A stretch of DNA of 64,000 nt from Valencia hispanica (GCA_963556495.2 OY747712.1:11000081-11064080); one strand, 5' to 3'. Shown: positions 10,362 to 21,487, numbered from the stretch's first letter. Made by a program: numbers and translations. Notes: generated by a model not told the origin, from the letters alone.

Positions 10362-10541
10362 CTCCATTCCAGGAGCCGTTGTGGGGTAATACTGTTATGG
10401 CGGCATCATGGTTCTCCAGTGCTGTGGACCTATCGGTTTCTGTGGCATCATTCTCCAGCAGGCTGTCCTCCTCCACAATATGTAGCTTGTCCTCGTCATC
10501 GGAGTCTGAACTGGCCTCCAAGCCATTGTTGAAGTTTGTTA
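10362..10541 (-). CDS. zeb1: zeb1 exon 2 (N-terminal acidic segment)
   Basis: Internal coding exon of 180 nt. With one G contributed by exon 1 it reads VTNFNNGLEASSDSDD, then EDKLHIVEEDSLLENDATET and ends ...VLPHNGSWNG with one base over. The core SDSDDEDKLHIVEE is the signature of the region just upstream of the N-terminal zinc fingers of ZEB1. ZEB2 has a different version (TDEEDKLHIAED type), so ZEB1 is preferred. Both splice sites are canonical and the frame is open throughout. The family protein is a nuclear two-handed zinc-finger/homeodomain repressor that binds CAGGTG/CAGGTA E-boxes, represses epithelial genes such as E-cadherin and controls epithelial-mesenchymal and neural differentiation. 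This exon encodes none of the fingers. After the shared core the sequence diverges from mammals, as is usual for this acidic linker. Which teleost paralogue (zeb1a or zeb1b) it is cannot be settled here. Confidence 0.88.
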
Positions 10542-10560
10542 CTGGAAAAACAATAAGATT
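10542..10560 (-). other. zeb1: 3' splice site of zeb1 intron 1
   Basis: On the minus strand the intron ends CTTATTGTTTTTCCAG, a T-rich pyrimidine tract and CAG acceptor directly before the exon. An AT-rich stretch (TTAATATTAATC) upstream could hold the branch point. Confidence 0.85.
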
Positions 10561-10561
10561 A

Positions 10562-11314
10562 ATATTAAATCATTTGTACCTAAACCACGAAGAATAAAGC
10601 AGTGAAGAGCTGGAAGCTTATGTGTTTCCCATATGTGATCCACATTAAAGGCAATCAGCTGAAGTATGTGTTTGGCATCTGAGCCGCGTGAAAGGAAAAT
10701 GACTCCATGCACTCGTGTTTCTGATTAACACAAGTCGAGACAAATTTAAGTTCCATCGTTCTTCATTTGAAAACCCCTGGTGAAATTGTGCGAAATCTGA
10801 TGCACGTTCTGGATCCTTTGCTAACTTATCACCAAAGAAGAAATCCAAAATTACGTCAACATAACTGAGAACATTGAAACTTACATATATTTGAAGGCAT
10901 ATTAATGAGATTAACCAAAAACATCTAGATTTAGTCTTGTTCTGGTGTTGGTTTGTTTAGCAAACAAATTAGAATGTTATATTTTAAAGGTAAATTAAAC
11001 ATACCCAACTTATTCTAAATGTCAATAAATAATTGTTTTTGTTGTTATTGTTTTGTTTTGTTTTTTGCTTTAAAATTTGGCTGATTATCGAAATTGGCTG
11101 ATTTTTAGCTTGACCGGCCCTGACCGGTTGGAAATGTAGCCTACACATTTGTTTGTTTTCCACTCAGTGAATGCATCACATCACAGCTGACAGAATGGAT
11201 TTACAAAACTAATCAGTGTGGACACTGTTACCAAAGGAAAAATGCATCAGTGAGGTGATTTAAAAATGAAGTCAGATGACATTGAAAAGGAAGGAGTTAA
11301 TATTTTATATTAGG
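10562..11314. other. zeb1: intron sequence next to exon 2, no repeat recognised
   Basis: Unique-looking AT-rich sequence, the only sizeable repeat-free block beside the exon. A 67-codon minus frame at 10645-10848 has no domain and no acceptor/donor pair I would trust. Confidence 0.45.
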
Positions 11315-11655
11315 TATGTAAGAAAATATCAACACCCCGAAATATAGCGATATTTTATGTCACGATATTGTATCGATATTGAAAAGCAATGTATCAATTT
11401 TTATTTTTATTTAAATGTTTTAAATTTGATTGGAACCATTGGTGATGACAGTTATTTTTGTAGTAAAATTTAAAGTATAACTGGTAGTTTGTGGCTGTTT
11501 TCACTTTCTTCGTTCCAGTGGATCAACTAGATCTAGTAATAAAACTGAATGTATTTTGTATGAAACAGGTTGGAGTGTTTAGAAAGCTGTGACAGTTGTT
11601 CTACAGTTAAAATCTATTTTAAAAATCACCAGATTCTTGCCAATACCCATCCCTA
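11315..11655. mobile_element. hAT-type MITE, CGATAT family, copy 1
   Basis: About 340 bp starting AGGTATGTAAGAAAATATC and ending ...CCCATCCCTA, with CGATATTTTATG-like and ATTGTATCGATATTG motifs just inside. It aligns with 50127-50452 and, reversed, with 52026-52428 and 55767-56123. The shared middle is a block with GGAACCATT, a GGCTGTTTTCAC stretch and AACTAGAT.TAGTA. No ORF. Confidence 0.8.
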
Positions 11656-11799
11656 CATAGCAGTACCATAATTTTTGGACTATAGGCTGCTACTTTTTTT
11701 ACACGTTTTGGACCCTTCGTCCTATACAATGAGACGGCTAATTTGTAGCTTTTTACCAGCTAACAGCCTCAAGGGGGCACAATAGTAGGAAGCGCATAA

Positions 11800-12112
11800 G
11801 TGAGACAGACATGTGGGGAAAGATTATGCACCGAAGAAGACACTGCCGGTAGTTTTGATGCACACACCCTCATCACGGAAAAAACAAGAAGAAATGCAGC
11901 TTTTAAGTTAAGAGCAATCGAGATGTCTGTTAAAGAAGAAAATAGAGCTGCTGCACGTAAGCTTGACATCAATGAATCGATGGTCAGACGTTGGAGGAGG
12001 CAGCAGGAAGAACTCAGTGTAAAAAGATGACAAATGCTTTCAGGGGACATAAAGACACTGAAGAAGACAACTTCAGTGGGTTTAGTGAGGAAGAGGAAGA
12101 TAGTGATCAATA
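11800..12112 (+). pseudogene. Tigger/pogo-like transposase relic, N-terminus joined to C-terminus
   Basis: Frame 11800-12030 encodes RRNAAFKLRAIEMSVKEENR then AAARKLDINESMVRRWRRQQ, the first helix-turn-helix (Brinker/CENP-B N type) that binds transposon ends in pogo/Tigger transposases. A 1-base shift after EELSVKR breaks the frame. In the next frame TNAFRGHKDTEED runs straight into NFSGFSEEEEDSDQ and a stop at 12112, which is the acidic C-terminal tail style of these proteins. The whole DDE catalytic domain (about 350 residues) is missing between FRGHK and the tail. It is therefore a deletion derivative and not functional. Confidence 0.8.
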
Positions 12113-12126
12113 ATTTTCTGGTAGGC

Positions 12127-12729
12127 TAAGGCCACATCCACACGAAGCTGGAGCGTTCCCTATCCGATAATTTTTTTTCCTCGTTGTAAAAAAAATGCCG
12201 TAAACATGGCGTCGTCTCAAGTAATATCTGCGTACACACGAAACCACTGAAACGGACTGAAAACGATGTAGTATATATGCCAGACCAATATGGGCCGCTG
12301 TAATTCTGCCACAGAGATACATTATATACTGAGAAGAAGACTTTGAGCATGTGCATAACCTTGCGCGCTGTATACGAACCAAGAAGAATACATTTATAAC
12401 AAAGCAATAGATTTTGCTGTAATAAAGCTAGTAGGCTTAGTAGCTTCAGCAGCACGAACAAAATTATGTAGTCCGCCATTATTGTTGTTGCAGTTACGAG
12501 TGAAGCAGCCCACAGGCGATGTGATGACATCACTGTTTCACAAAATATACGGATTGGCTGTATACACGAAACCGCAAAGGTGTCGTTTTCAGATTTATCC
12601 ACTTTGGGACCCGGTTTCAAAAAATAGCGGTTTCAGTCCCAAAACGCCACATCCGTGTGGACGAAACGCTAATCCGATAAAAAATGTATACGTAAACAGC
12701 GAAACGCGTCTCCGTGTGGACGGGCCCTA
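12127..12729. mobile_element. MITE with CCACACG ends
   Basis: About 600 bp with terminal repeats TAAGGCCACATCCACACGAAG (left, 12127) and the complement of TTAGGGCCCGTCCACACGGAG (right, ending near 12729). Inner repeats with AAACGC/GTGTGGACG recur at 12646-12670. It sits between the Tigger-like transposase tail and the (TA)n run. Superfamily not determined. Confidence 0.65.
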
Positions 12730-12863
12730 AAGTATTTTATTTTCTAAACAGACATGTTACTGTTGTGTTGTGGCCGTACTGCCAATTTTCAGGCAAAATT
12801 TGGAAGAAAAAAAACACGTCTTAAATCAAAACAAAAAAAAATATTCTGTGTAAATATATCATG

Positions 12864-12926
<63 letters not shown>
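12864..12926. repeat. (TA)n microsatellite followed by poly-T
   Basis: About 31 TA units then T-rich sequence, inside the Tigger-like element. Confidence 0.95.
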
Positions 12927-12933
<7 letters not shown>

Positions 12934-13048
12934 TATTTATTTTGCTGGTGAGGCTTATATTCAGGTGCATTGAATAGTCCCAAAACAGTTACAGTAATTT
13001 ACAGTTTTTTCTCTCAATATTAATTTAAGATGCTGCTGTTATTCATTT

Positions 13049-15080
13049 TTAAAGATACATTGTGTAAGAACTTCTCCCATCTTGAGGTGAAACAACCAAC
13101 TGAATATTACGTTCTAGCCCCACCCCATTCCGAGCGCGTTTTAACTCCTACGGTGGCCGTTTCATGCCAAGGTTAACATGGCTTCCAGTACTACGACTTC
13201 GTCCAGTGTTCCTTCCAGTGATGAGGTTACTTTAGAAAACTACGTTGCATTTAGTTATACAGTTAGACATGGATGTATATGATGGATTCACTTGCATGTA
13301 TTCTTTTTTTTTTCTTTTTTTTTTTTTTACGTGTCCTGTTTGGCAGTGTGGAGCTCAGAATTGGTGTCTGAGTACCAAGTAGAAGCCCAACAGATTTACT
13401 TTCACAAGCGGAGCAGTACAGCTTTTGGTATAGTCCTCCACTTGATATATGTGTGAAAAATCTTTATTATGAATTGTTGGGGTTTTTATTTCCTGATGTT
13501 ATGGACACTGAGACGGAAAATTAAGGAGAAGAAAGAAGGAAGATGAAGAAGAGAGGTAGGAAACAAAAAGTCAAGAGAGAGGGTGAGTTGAAAATACAAC
13601 AGAGGAAGGGGAACAAAGAAAACACAGGAAGACATTGAAGTCTGCCTCCATACCCACAGGACGGCAGAGAGACGGAAAAAACAAAACAAAACACGAAAAA
13701 GGAACATCGACAAAACAAACCAAACATTGTGAACTAAGAATTACACAACCACATCACACAAAAATAGTTATAAAAATACAACAACAATGTCACAGAAAAA
13801 CTCATGGTACCGATTAATCAAGCTCTAGTAATGATAACCTCAGCCCAAGAATATATCCTTAAACACCAGAGACCCCACATCTATGTGTGTGTGTTAGCAT
13901 CCTGGTGCATATAAGGTTTCTCCATAAGAGTGTTCGATAGCTGGTGTGAGCAGACATCAATCCGTCCCCCAGGAATCGATGCAGACATGAAGGAGATCGG
14001 AGCAAAGACGTCCAAAGGACCCCCAGAGCCAAGGAGCAAAGGAGAACCCCAGGGGAACATCCAGCGGCCACTATGCAGGGGCCCGGGGGGCAGCAGTGAC
14101 GAGCCCACGGGCCCCGCCGGCAATGGACCGGGAGAGCCGGGGCCTAGGGGCACCCCACCCCCCAGCAGGGAACCGACAAGGGACCGGCCAACGAGGGGCC
14201 CCCGGCACTGCAGGGGCCGCGGCCGGCCGCCACGCGCCGCCTCCACCCTAGACAAATCCCCACCGCCAACATCCCAGCGCCCCACCGATAGCCGCAGGGG
14301 ACGGACAGCATTCCCAGGCCGGGCTCAGCCAGCATCTGGACACCAAGTTGTACCAGCTCCCGGGTCCTGATCCCGCGCAACGCAGGGCGCCGAGACCAGG
14401 CATCCAACAAGGGCCAGGGCCAGGGCCGGTCCAACCCGCCAATGAACCGGCCACGCACGGTGCGCACAGAATAGTTGATCAAACGAGCAGAGACGCCGGA
14501 TCCGCATCCCGCCGAGCCACCGAGCAGGCACCACCCAACAATCCCAAACCTGGCACCTCTAAAAGAGGTGCCCCAACCAACCAAAGGAAGATATCGGCCC
14601 AGCGCATCGGCCGACTGACACACCGGCCCCCCCAGGCCCGGCCAGGCACGCACCAGGTCCGAACCGGATTGACCACCGATGCACCGCCAGGCAGGGGCCC
14701 CCGTCACCGGCGGGGAGTGACGGAGGGGAAATAGGCCCCCCATTAAGTGTAAGGCCTGAGGTGCGCCAGGCGAGGGGGCAGACCAAGATCCAACCTGACA
14801 GGTAGACAAAGACATACAGACACAGTCATACGTTCCCTCCCTCTTAAACCCAAACATTCTCACTGACTCACCAAGACACCCAAAAAAATGACGCTGTACC
14901 CTCACTCACACACCCCACACACTTCATGCGCGTATGTATTCTGAATAGCAGATTTTACACTTACGAGAATACTTTCATTAGTTGGTGGAAGTAATTACAC
15001 ATGAATGAGCACATATTTTTGAAAGAACAAAGGGGTTTGTGCTAAGAATTAACAAAAAAAAATACACAATGTAGCTTTAA
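13049..15080. mobile_element. TTAA-flanked DNA element carrying a GC-rich insert
   Basis: The left end TTAAAGATACATTGTGTAAG (13049) and the right end ACACAATGTAGCTTTAA (15064-15080) form inverted repeats AG(A/C)TACATTGTGTA, each bounded by TTAA. That is the target specificity of piggyBac-type transposons, though TTAA here could be part of the TIR. The element's own sequence is 13049-13497 and 14931-15080. It includes the AACTCCTACGGTGGCCGTTTC block typical of a common fish MITE. No transposase. Confidence 0.65.
13498..14930 (-). repeat. unclassified GC-rich interspersed repeat, 1.4 kb
   Basis: It is nested in the TTAA element. From 13960 to 14760 the composition is about two-thirds G+C or more in an otherwise AT-rich intron, with C on the plus strand and G on the minus strand strongly favoured. 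On the minus strand the order is a TTTGGG/TGTGAG leader (14930-14820), the G-rich block, an (AC)-containing stretch near 13890, then a TTTTCC/TCTTC-rich tail (13720-13500). The last is a layout I associate with G-rich leaders of fish LINEs, but I find no RT frame. Overlapping open frames on both strands (up to 253 codons, 14144-14905 minus) are the low-stop consequence of GC bias. Confidence 0.6.
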
Positions 15081-16286
15081 TGAACACAAAAATGTTATGA
15101 TCCACTTTTACATTTTGAAATGTCCAAAAATGTCAATGAGCAATAACATGTTACAAAAGGAGACATGGTGCAGCTCCTTTACGTTTTTAGTAGTTTTATA
15201 TACTAGATATGTGTCTTTACTTGCGCGATTTCCCAAGAGAGACCACTCTGTAACCTGGTCCTGTTTTCAGTTTGACCAAAAAATATATTTTAAAACCAGT
15301 TAATTACAGCTCTTAATGTAAAATCTGCTAAAATTGGGATCGGGATGTCAGATTAGAAATCATCAACAAAGTTTTGACCAGTGCATCCAAACTATCTAAA
15401 AGGTTTCTTAAATGAGGATTTAAAATGATAAGAAGGACTGAATTGAACTATTTCTGGCACACACACACACACATCAGCCTCAGCATTACTCAGTCTGGAT
15501 CGAGGAAGACAAAAAAAAAAAGAAAAGAGGTTAAACAACAGCCGAGGGAAAAATGATCACTTGTTTATCAGCTTCAGAAAGCAAAGCTATTTTACAGCGT
15601 GCTGCAGTCAGTGAGTTTGTCTGAGGGGCATGGTTTCATAATGGAAGCTCGCTGTGAGAAATGGACCAAGTAGACTGCTCTGACTCACCTTAACAGGGTG
15701 TGTGTGTTTAGCTCAAAAGTCACACATGCTGACAACACGGAGCCAACAAGGGGCTAAAGGTGATGATGAGCAAAAATGCTTCAGTAGGTGTTTCACTGTC
15801 AGCAGCTGTGCAATCGCAAACTGGTGCAGATATACGTGTGGAAAAACTGTGTGTGTGTGCTCTCTGAAGGAAAGCTGTACATCTCAGCAGAGCTGCTGCA
15901 GACGCCTAATGAGGAAGAAGGCTTGGTGTCTTCCTCACTGTGACAGCTGCACACAAACCCACAGAGGGTAAAGCTGCATCAATCTGTAGCTCAGGTACAA
16001 CAGTGGCCTGCACATACAAACGCACTCATGTTCATGTGCCACATGTGTCACACACACATACATACAGTGACACACCCTGAGCAAACAACTCTACAAACAC
16101 TCATTATGACTCCATCATCAGCCTTCCAGGTTTTCGTGAAGCTTTCTGGGAACAATCATGTGTGGTGAGATGGACTGGATCAATGTGAGTAAAACAGGAG
16201 CGCAATCACAACAAGTCAGACGATGGAGAGAATGTAACACTTGGAAACGTTTCTTTGGTTTCTGTGGAACATTATGTACAGGTTTA
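15081..16286. other. intron sequence, no feature recognised
   Basis: Nothing but a short (AC)n at about 15460-15473 and ordinary short open frames. No repeat family or exon recognised. Confidence 0.5.
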
Positions 16287-16570
16287 TATTCAATTCAATT
16301 CAGTTAATTTATATAGCGCCAATTCACAACAGATGTCATCTCAAGGCACTTAACAAGAAGTCATTTCAATACATTTATACAAACATTCCAATCAGTTAAA
16401 ACGTTTCCTATTTAAGGAATCCCAGCAGATTGCGTCAGTCATTGGCGTGAGGTTGGGCCCCGTTGATGCAGACTTTCCAACCACAGCAATCCCTCATACT
16501 GAGCAAGCATGTAGCGACGGTGGAGAGGAAAAACTCCCCTTTAACAGGAAGAAACCTCCAACAAAAAGGT
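16287..16570 (-). repeat. LINE (L2-like) 3' tail repeat
   Basis: On the minus strand it ends TTGGCGCTATATAAATTAAC then TGAATTGAATTGAA, a LINE tail with a simple-repeat terminus. Further in are GTGCCTTGAGATGACATCTG and AGTTTTTCCTCTCCACCGTC, blocks I recognise from an abundant fish repeat. No coding trace remains, so it is a severely 5'-truncated copy. Confidence 0.75.
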
Positions 16571-17213
16571 CACAAAAACATAATTTATGCAGAATCTCTT
16601 AAAAAAAAAGAGAAAGGTGGTCCGTAAAATAGGAAAACTTAAAATTTGAATCAGTGGATGCCATTTTCTTTAAGATTTTCAGAATAAACAAGAAACCTTG
16701 TCGTGTATTGTTTTTCCATTAATTCAAAACGGGGAATATTTTTTTCTGGAGTTATTTTTTCCTGAAACATAAAGGTCATTATTAACAAACATGTAACAAA
16801 TATGGAAAACAAAAAAGCTATATTTCTACTTAAATCTGCATTTTGTTACCCGTTTATATAAGGATAGTTTATGTTTAAAAAAACATTAACATCAGCTACA
16901 ACAATTTGAAATAAACCCCTTTAAAGGCTTAAACTGTCACTTCCTTTTAATAATCTAGTTGAAAAGATAAATTTATTTTACACAGACTAACGCGAACAAA
17001 ATGTTCCTGCAACAGGCAATACAATTATTTTGCTGACTGTTAAAAACAATAAACCAACAAACAGATTATTAAAAAATAATTTAGGTTAGCTCTCATGTTA
17101 GTTTTCTTTTGCTTTATCTGTGAAACATTTCTATTGGTCTAATAAATCATTTGCTGTCAGAAGATATTGCTGAACAGTAATACTTGACAAGAAAAGAAAT
17201 TGTGATTAAAACC

Positions 17214-17215
<2 letters not shown>

Positions 17216-17249
<34 letters not shown>
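17216..17249. repeat. (GT)n microsatellite
   Basis: About 17 uninterrupted GT units. Confidence 0.97.
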
Positions 17250-17250
<1 letters not shown>

Positions 17251-17751
17251 CGTTTGTGTCTGAGGTTTGTTGTGATGCTGATTAATAATCTGTAGCTGCA
17301 ACCTGAACACAACCCTACTGCAGGAAGCTGGTTAGTAAAAAAAAACCCCAAACAAAATCTGCTTCTCTTTATTAAGATATAACAATAATGACCAAACAGA
17401 CCAATAACAAAGGGTCTATATTTTAAACCTGCTATAACCCACCAAAGATTTTATACTGCCCACTTAGTATGCTGAAGTCTTGGTAAATCAACTGAAACAA
17501 ATATTCTTCTGTTTTGTCCCCTATTGTACACTCTAAAAAAAAAGACTTAAACTGAAAAGCAAAAACAGAAAAAAAAAACATGCACGCAATAATTGGAAAC
17601 ATCAACAAAAAACAAAAGAGTTCATAACAGTTCTGGTTTCATGAATCCTAAAAATATGTTTATGAAGCAGCCTTTGTGGACCAACCAAACTCTCTGCAAA
17701 TCAGTGCATAAAGACGAAAGCATGTGCCTTGATCAATGTATTGCTACACAC

Positions 17752-17753
<2 letters not shown>

Positions 17754-17783
<30 letters not shown>
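17754..17783. repeat. (TA)n microsatellite
   Basis: About 14 TA units. Confidence 0.95.
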
Positions 17784-17787
<4 letters not shown>

Positions 17788-19334
17788 ACAACTTGGAAAA
17801 GTGTATTAATGCAAAAGGAGGTTTTATCTACGCTTTTGATCATGATTCAGCGTGTTACTATTTTGCATATGTGCATAACAGCGCTGTCTGCATAGGTTTG
17901 GAGTCACTGTGCTACATCACATCTGTTGAGCAGCGTTCAAGAGCTCTACAAAGCTGAAATTAAAATGGTTGCATAAGCAAAGAAATATATTCATTCCCAA
18001 TTATCAAATGATGCGCTATTTATATTTAGAAAATGTTAATGTGTATCTGTACTAAACAGGTTACAATAAACGATAAAAGCAATTATTTGAAAATCAAATA
18101 CAATTCAGGCAGGGGTGGGGTATTAGTGCTGCTTATGGAACCAAATAAACAACAAATCAGTTATTTTTATCCTTTGATTTACTTTATCATGTGAGCAAAC
18201 ATGTGTGTTAATTTTAAGTCAGATAGGTACCTATTATGTCTATTGGAGTTTTACTTTTGTCTTCAAAAGAAAAGTGAGTTTCCTACTTTCTAGCATGGTG
18301 TAGCACCCCCCAATAGCAGACAGAGGGCAGCAGAGGGTAAAACAGAAAAGATAAGAGTCAAATGGGGAAACTAGATTGTCTGTGCCAGAGCAAGTGACAC
18401 AGATAGACCTGTCCACATCATCATAACAATGTATCAAGTCAACTGTTAACTCTCCATCTGCAGCTGTGCAGAGGGAGAGGCGGGAGAGACGTCTGGGCAA
18501 AAGCCTTTCTCCCTTCCTGCCCTCCGTCTCTGATTAGAACTCTTTCATAATGTATCCCTTCATTATTACTCCCAACTAACATTTATGCTGTTTCTCCGTG
18601 CATTGCTGACATCTGTGATGTGAAGGAAAATGTTACCTTTCGACTTCTTTTGTGTAAGGAAATGTCTGGTTGCTCCACACTGAAGTCAAAACTAAGCCTT
18701 AATTGCAGGGGTCAGAGCCAACAGCAGTCTGCCAGAAGGGTAAGATTTCCCTTTTAATAAAACAAAGTTACAGGCTAGAATTTCTCGTTTCCTCTCTTTG
18801 AACTTTATCTGACCTCATCAAGAAGGCAGCACAGAACATTCGCAAAAATTGTCTTTATAAACAAAGGAATGCCTGAATTCATTAAAAAGCTAGAAACAAT
18901 AGTTTGACACCTTCGTTTGCCTGGAAATTAAATCAGACGAAGGAAGCAAACCGAGAACAGGCGCACTGAGCTGCAAACCCTCACACAGCCAGGCTCTCCT
19001 CGCGACACTTGACCACGGAGCGGAAATCATGGGTCTGACACGCCACAACACAGCCCTGACTGGACCAAATGGACTCAAATGTGGGTCAAAGGTCAGCGCC
19101 TGTGCAGGGAGAGTGGGGGGAGGGATAGTGAAAGGTGGGTGGGCTAGGAATAGACTACAATCAGTCTGCAAAGACAGAATGGCTGGACTCTACTGGATAA
19201 GCAGTGGTTCTCTGAGGCACAACATCACTTCAAACTGAAATAGACTAATTCATTAAGAGTTTAGGAGTTATATGATAAAAGCACAAGTATTTGTATTGAT
19301 TATGTCATGGTCATGTGTTGTAGCATGTTATAAG

Positions 19335-20378
19335 AAGGGCTGTCAAATGATTACAAATGATAATCTAATTAATCACAGAGTAGCTGTGAATTAATCACCA
19401 ATATTTACCATTCCTAAATATGACTGAAAAGTACCATTATTTGTGTATATGAAGGACAAAACTGGAAGCTGTTGCTCTTTTAAGAAAATAAGAAGAGATG
19501 CATGTAGCTTTTGTTTTGAATTCCAATATCACATTCACATGTGGCCCTTTTAGCCTATTCGTCTTTTAGCCAGCTGCTACGGTAAACTAACTGGTTAACA
19601 TTTTCTGAATGTAAAGCTGACCATTTCTTGTTAATTTTGGACAACCAACAAGCATTCTCTTAATGTGACTTAATCCTACAACAACATAGTGTCTTCAGTC
19701 AGAGGCTTCTTCAGTTTTGCTGCAACTCAGACTGCTAGAGGAGATCATTCCTGCCCACAGCCATCAGGATCTACAACAACTACTTGAAGAATTAAAGAGT
19801 ATGAGCTACAACAACACTGATTTTCACTCTGGAATCAATAAAAAATAATTTTTTATTGAATTTTTCTAAATAATAGAGGGATTATTAACAACACCAGACC
19901 TTTAGATTACTCACTGGTTCCCACTGTTATTATTTCAAGTTATCTTGCAGCTGCAGTGTTAGTTAGCTATGTTAGCTTGTTTGTTAGCCAAGGTTAACCT
20001 GATGTGATCGCTGCAGAGTGTTGCATTCTTAATCATCAGAAGAAGCGACTGGAACGAGCAGATCGCTTGCAACCAAAGACGTCTTTTGTTTGCCTTGAAA
20101 GAGGCGAGTCGATGGAATGCACGTTTGTTGTTTTTTATCAAAGTGACCGACAGAACAAGACATAATTGAGTGTCTTTCTGCAGACTACACGTGCAGCAGA
20201 GCAGGGAGTGACGTAGACCGATTATCCCTATGGTCCGCGACTGAAAAGAAACGTTCACATGGAACCATGGATGCAGTTTGGGTCATTCTGTGCATGCGTT
20301 AATTGTGTTTAAAAAATGAATTACGTTAATTCTACAAATTAATAGACCTGCGTCAACGCGTTCATTTTGAAAGCCCTA
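19335..20378. mobile_element. hAT-type non-autonomous element
   Basis: It starts AAGGGCTGTCAAATGATTA and ends ...TTTTGAAAGCCCTA, with flanks GTTATAAG (19327-19334) and GTTATAAT (20379-20386), 7 of 8 identical. The GGGCTGTCA..GATTA end resembles the element at 31907-32788, so they may be related families. A LINE tail is nested at 19690-19858. No transposase frame. Confidence 0.85.
19690..19858 (+). repeat. Rex1-type LINE 3' tail
   Basis: CTTCAGTCAGAGGCTTCTTC, a CTGCTAGAGGAGATCATTCC block and CCCACAGCCATCAGGATCTA encode the C-terminal FSQRLL..RYR.SFLP.AI.IYN motif of Rex1-type RT in degraded form. This is followed by TTTTCACTCTGGAATCAATA and an A/T tail with ATTGAA. It is the plus-strand counterpart of 2760-2950. 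Confidence 0.75.
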
Positions 20379-20386
20379 GTTATAAT

Positions 20387-20730
20387 TTATTTTAATCCGT
20401 CAACCTACTACTAAAACTGCTGTAGACGAGGTGATTGGTCAGCAGGTCAGTTGTTCAGCGTAGCCAATCAGATGACCGGCCATATAAAAAAAATTATGCT
20501 AAATAAATGTAGGATTTCTACACGTATTCAAATAATGTTTTATTGAAAATACTGAAACAATATAGAGCTGCACACTATGTTTAACTGCAATTGTCAAAAT
20601 ATTAATGCATGCATTATTTCAGTGTTAAAGGATCCAATATATGTTAGAATAATAGCGTATTTCATGTCACATGCATTCAAACAGTACTAGTCAACAATAT
20701 ATAGATGAAACCAGATATTTACATATGCTG
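20387..20730. other. intron sequence, no feature recognised
   Basis: AT-rich. A CCAATCA / TGATTGG inverted pair around 20433-20471 is noted but not assigned. Confidence 0.4.
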
Positions 20731-20734
20731 TGCA

Positions 20735-21370
20735 GCGGACCCCAACCTATTCACGGTCCAGTATTTGCAGATTTTTCTGTGGAATGTAACTCCAATGTAT
20801 TCACGGAAAATTCGCCTTTTTCTTTGATTTTTTGTGTACAGCATATCCAAATATATTTGAAAGGTAAAGCAGCTAGGGGAGCTAAAATATCTAGATGCAA
20901 TGCTACTTGACTTGCTATTGGCTGCCATTTGCAAAGCAGCTATTCCAGGAGCGCCATTCATTTTCCTTGCCACTGATTGGCTGTATCCCTAAGAGTGGAA
21001 ATAAGGAAGACCGTGGATGCTGTGTTAGTGCTAAGACAAGATAAGATAAGATAAGATAAAACTTTATTGATCTCACAGTGGAGAAATTCGCTAGTTACAA
21101 CAGCTTAAATAGAAACACACAGTGAGGGGGGTGCAGAAAGTTGGAAAGGTGCAAAATAAGATAAATGGGTTCAATAATAAGTAATAAAAGTAAAAACAGA
21201 GGCGGAGAAAGACGGTTTTCTTTGTGTGTAATAATGTATATTATATTTGGTGTAAGAAACTATTAAAAAAGCAGTTGTGAGTGTTTTAGAGGGGGTCTCA
21301 AGTATTGGCAGGTTTTAGCTATTCGTGGGCGTCTGTGGTCCCTAACCCCTAAGAATACTGGGTGTTCAAC
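20735..21370 (+). mobile_element. Tigger-like MITE (CCCCTAACCCC type), copy A
   Basis: Starts near GCGGACCCCAACCTATTCACG and ends near GTGGTCCCTAACCCCTAAGA. Inside are GATTGGCTGT and the CAGATTTTTCTGTGGAA block. The reversed copy at 53225-53668 shares the AGTATT/GCGCAAATATTTGAGACTC and GATTGGTACAGCCAATCAG parts. A Rex1-type LINE tail splits it at 21031-21270. Terminal repeats are degraded. Confidence 0.6.
21031..21270 (-). repeat. Rex1-type LINE 3' tail with (AAGAT)n
   Basis: (AAGAT)n at 21036-21058 followed by AAAACTTTATTGATCTCACA and GTGGAGAAATTCG. On the minus strand this is the LINE 3' end GAATTTCTCCAC...ATCAATAAAGTTTT(ATCTT)n. Only the 3' UTR is left. The right boundary is approximate. 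It lies within the Tigger-like MITE. Confidence 0.75.
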
Positions 21371-21487
21371 CATATAAAATCTGCATAGCTTTCTTTTTTC
21401 TCAGTCTGATATTAATTCAATAAACATTTCCTCTTGCTGTTCTGTTGGGACAATAAAATTATTTATTTTTGGTAAATGCCAGAATAA

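Larger units (their letters stand above)
11662..13005 (+). mobile_element. Tigger/pogo-like element, internally deleted
   Basis: The left end CAGTACCATAATTTTTGGAC at 11662-11681 and the right end ...GGACTATTCAATGC / TTACAGTAATTTACAG (reversed, 12990-13005) match the CAGTA..GTAATTTT.GGACTATA terminal style of fish Tigger-like elements. It holds a transposase relic (11866-12112), a MITE (12127-12729) and a (TA)n run (about 12864-12926). Boundaries are approximate on the right. Confidence 0.7.
16571..19326. other. intron sequence with two microsatellites, otherwise nothing recognised
   Basis: AT-rich and repeat-poor apart from (GT)n at 17216-17249 and (TA)n at 17754-17783. The stretch 18480-19170 is less AT-rich and could contain conserved noncoding sequence, but this cannot be tested without alignment. 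Confidence 0.45.

Noticed and set aside
10645..10848. 67-codon minus-strand frame just upstream of exon 2
   Set aside because: No similarity recognised. It does not resemble ZEB1 exon 1 and has no start-plus-donor structure.
14144..14905. 253-codon minus-strand open frame and overlapping plus-strand frames at 13930-14734
   Set aside because: All lie in a GC-rich, stop-poor repeat. Frames are long on both strands, low complexity, and lack a domain or splice support.
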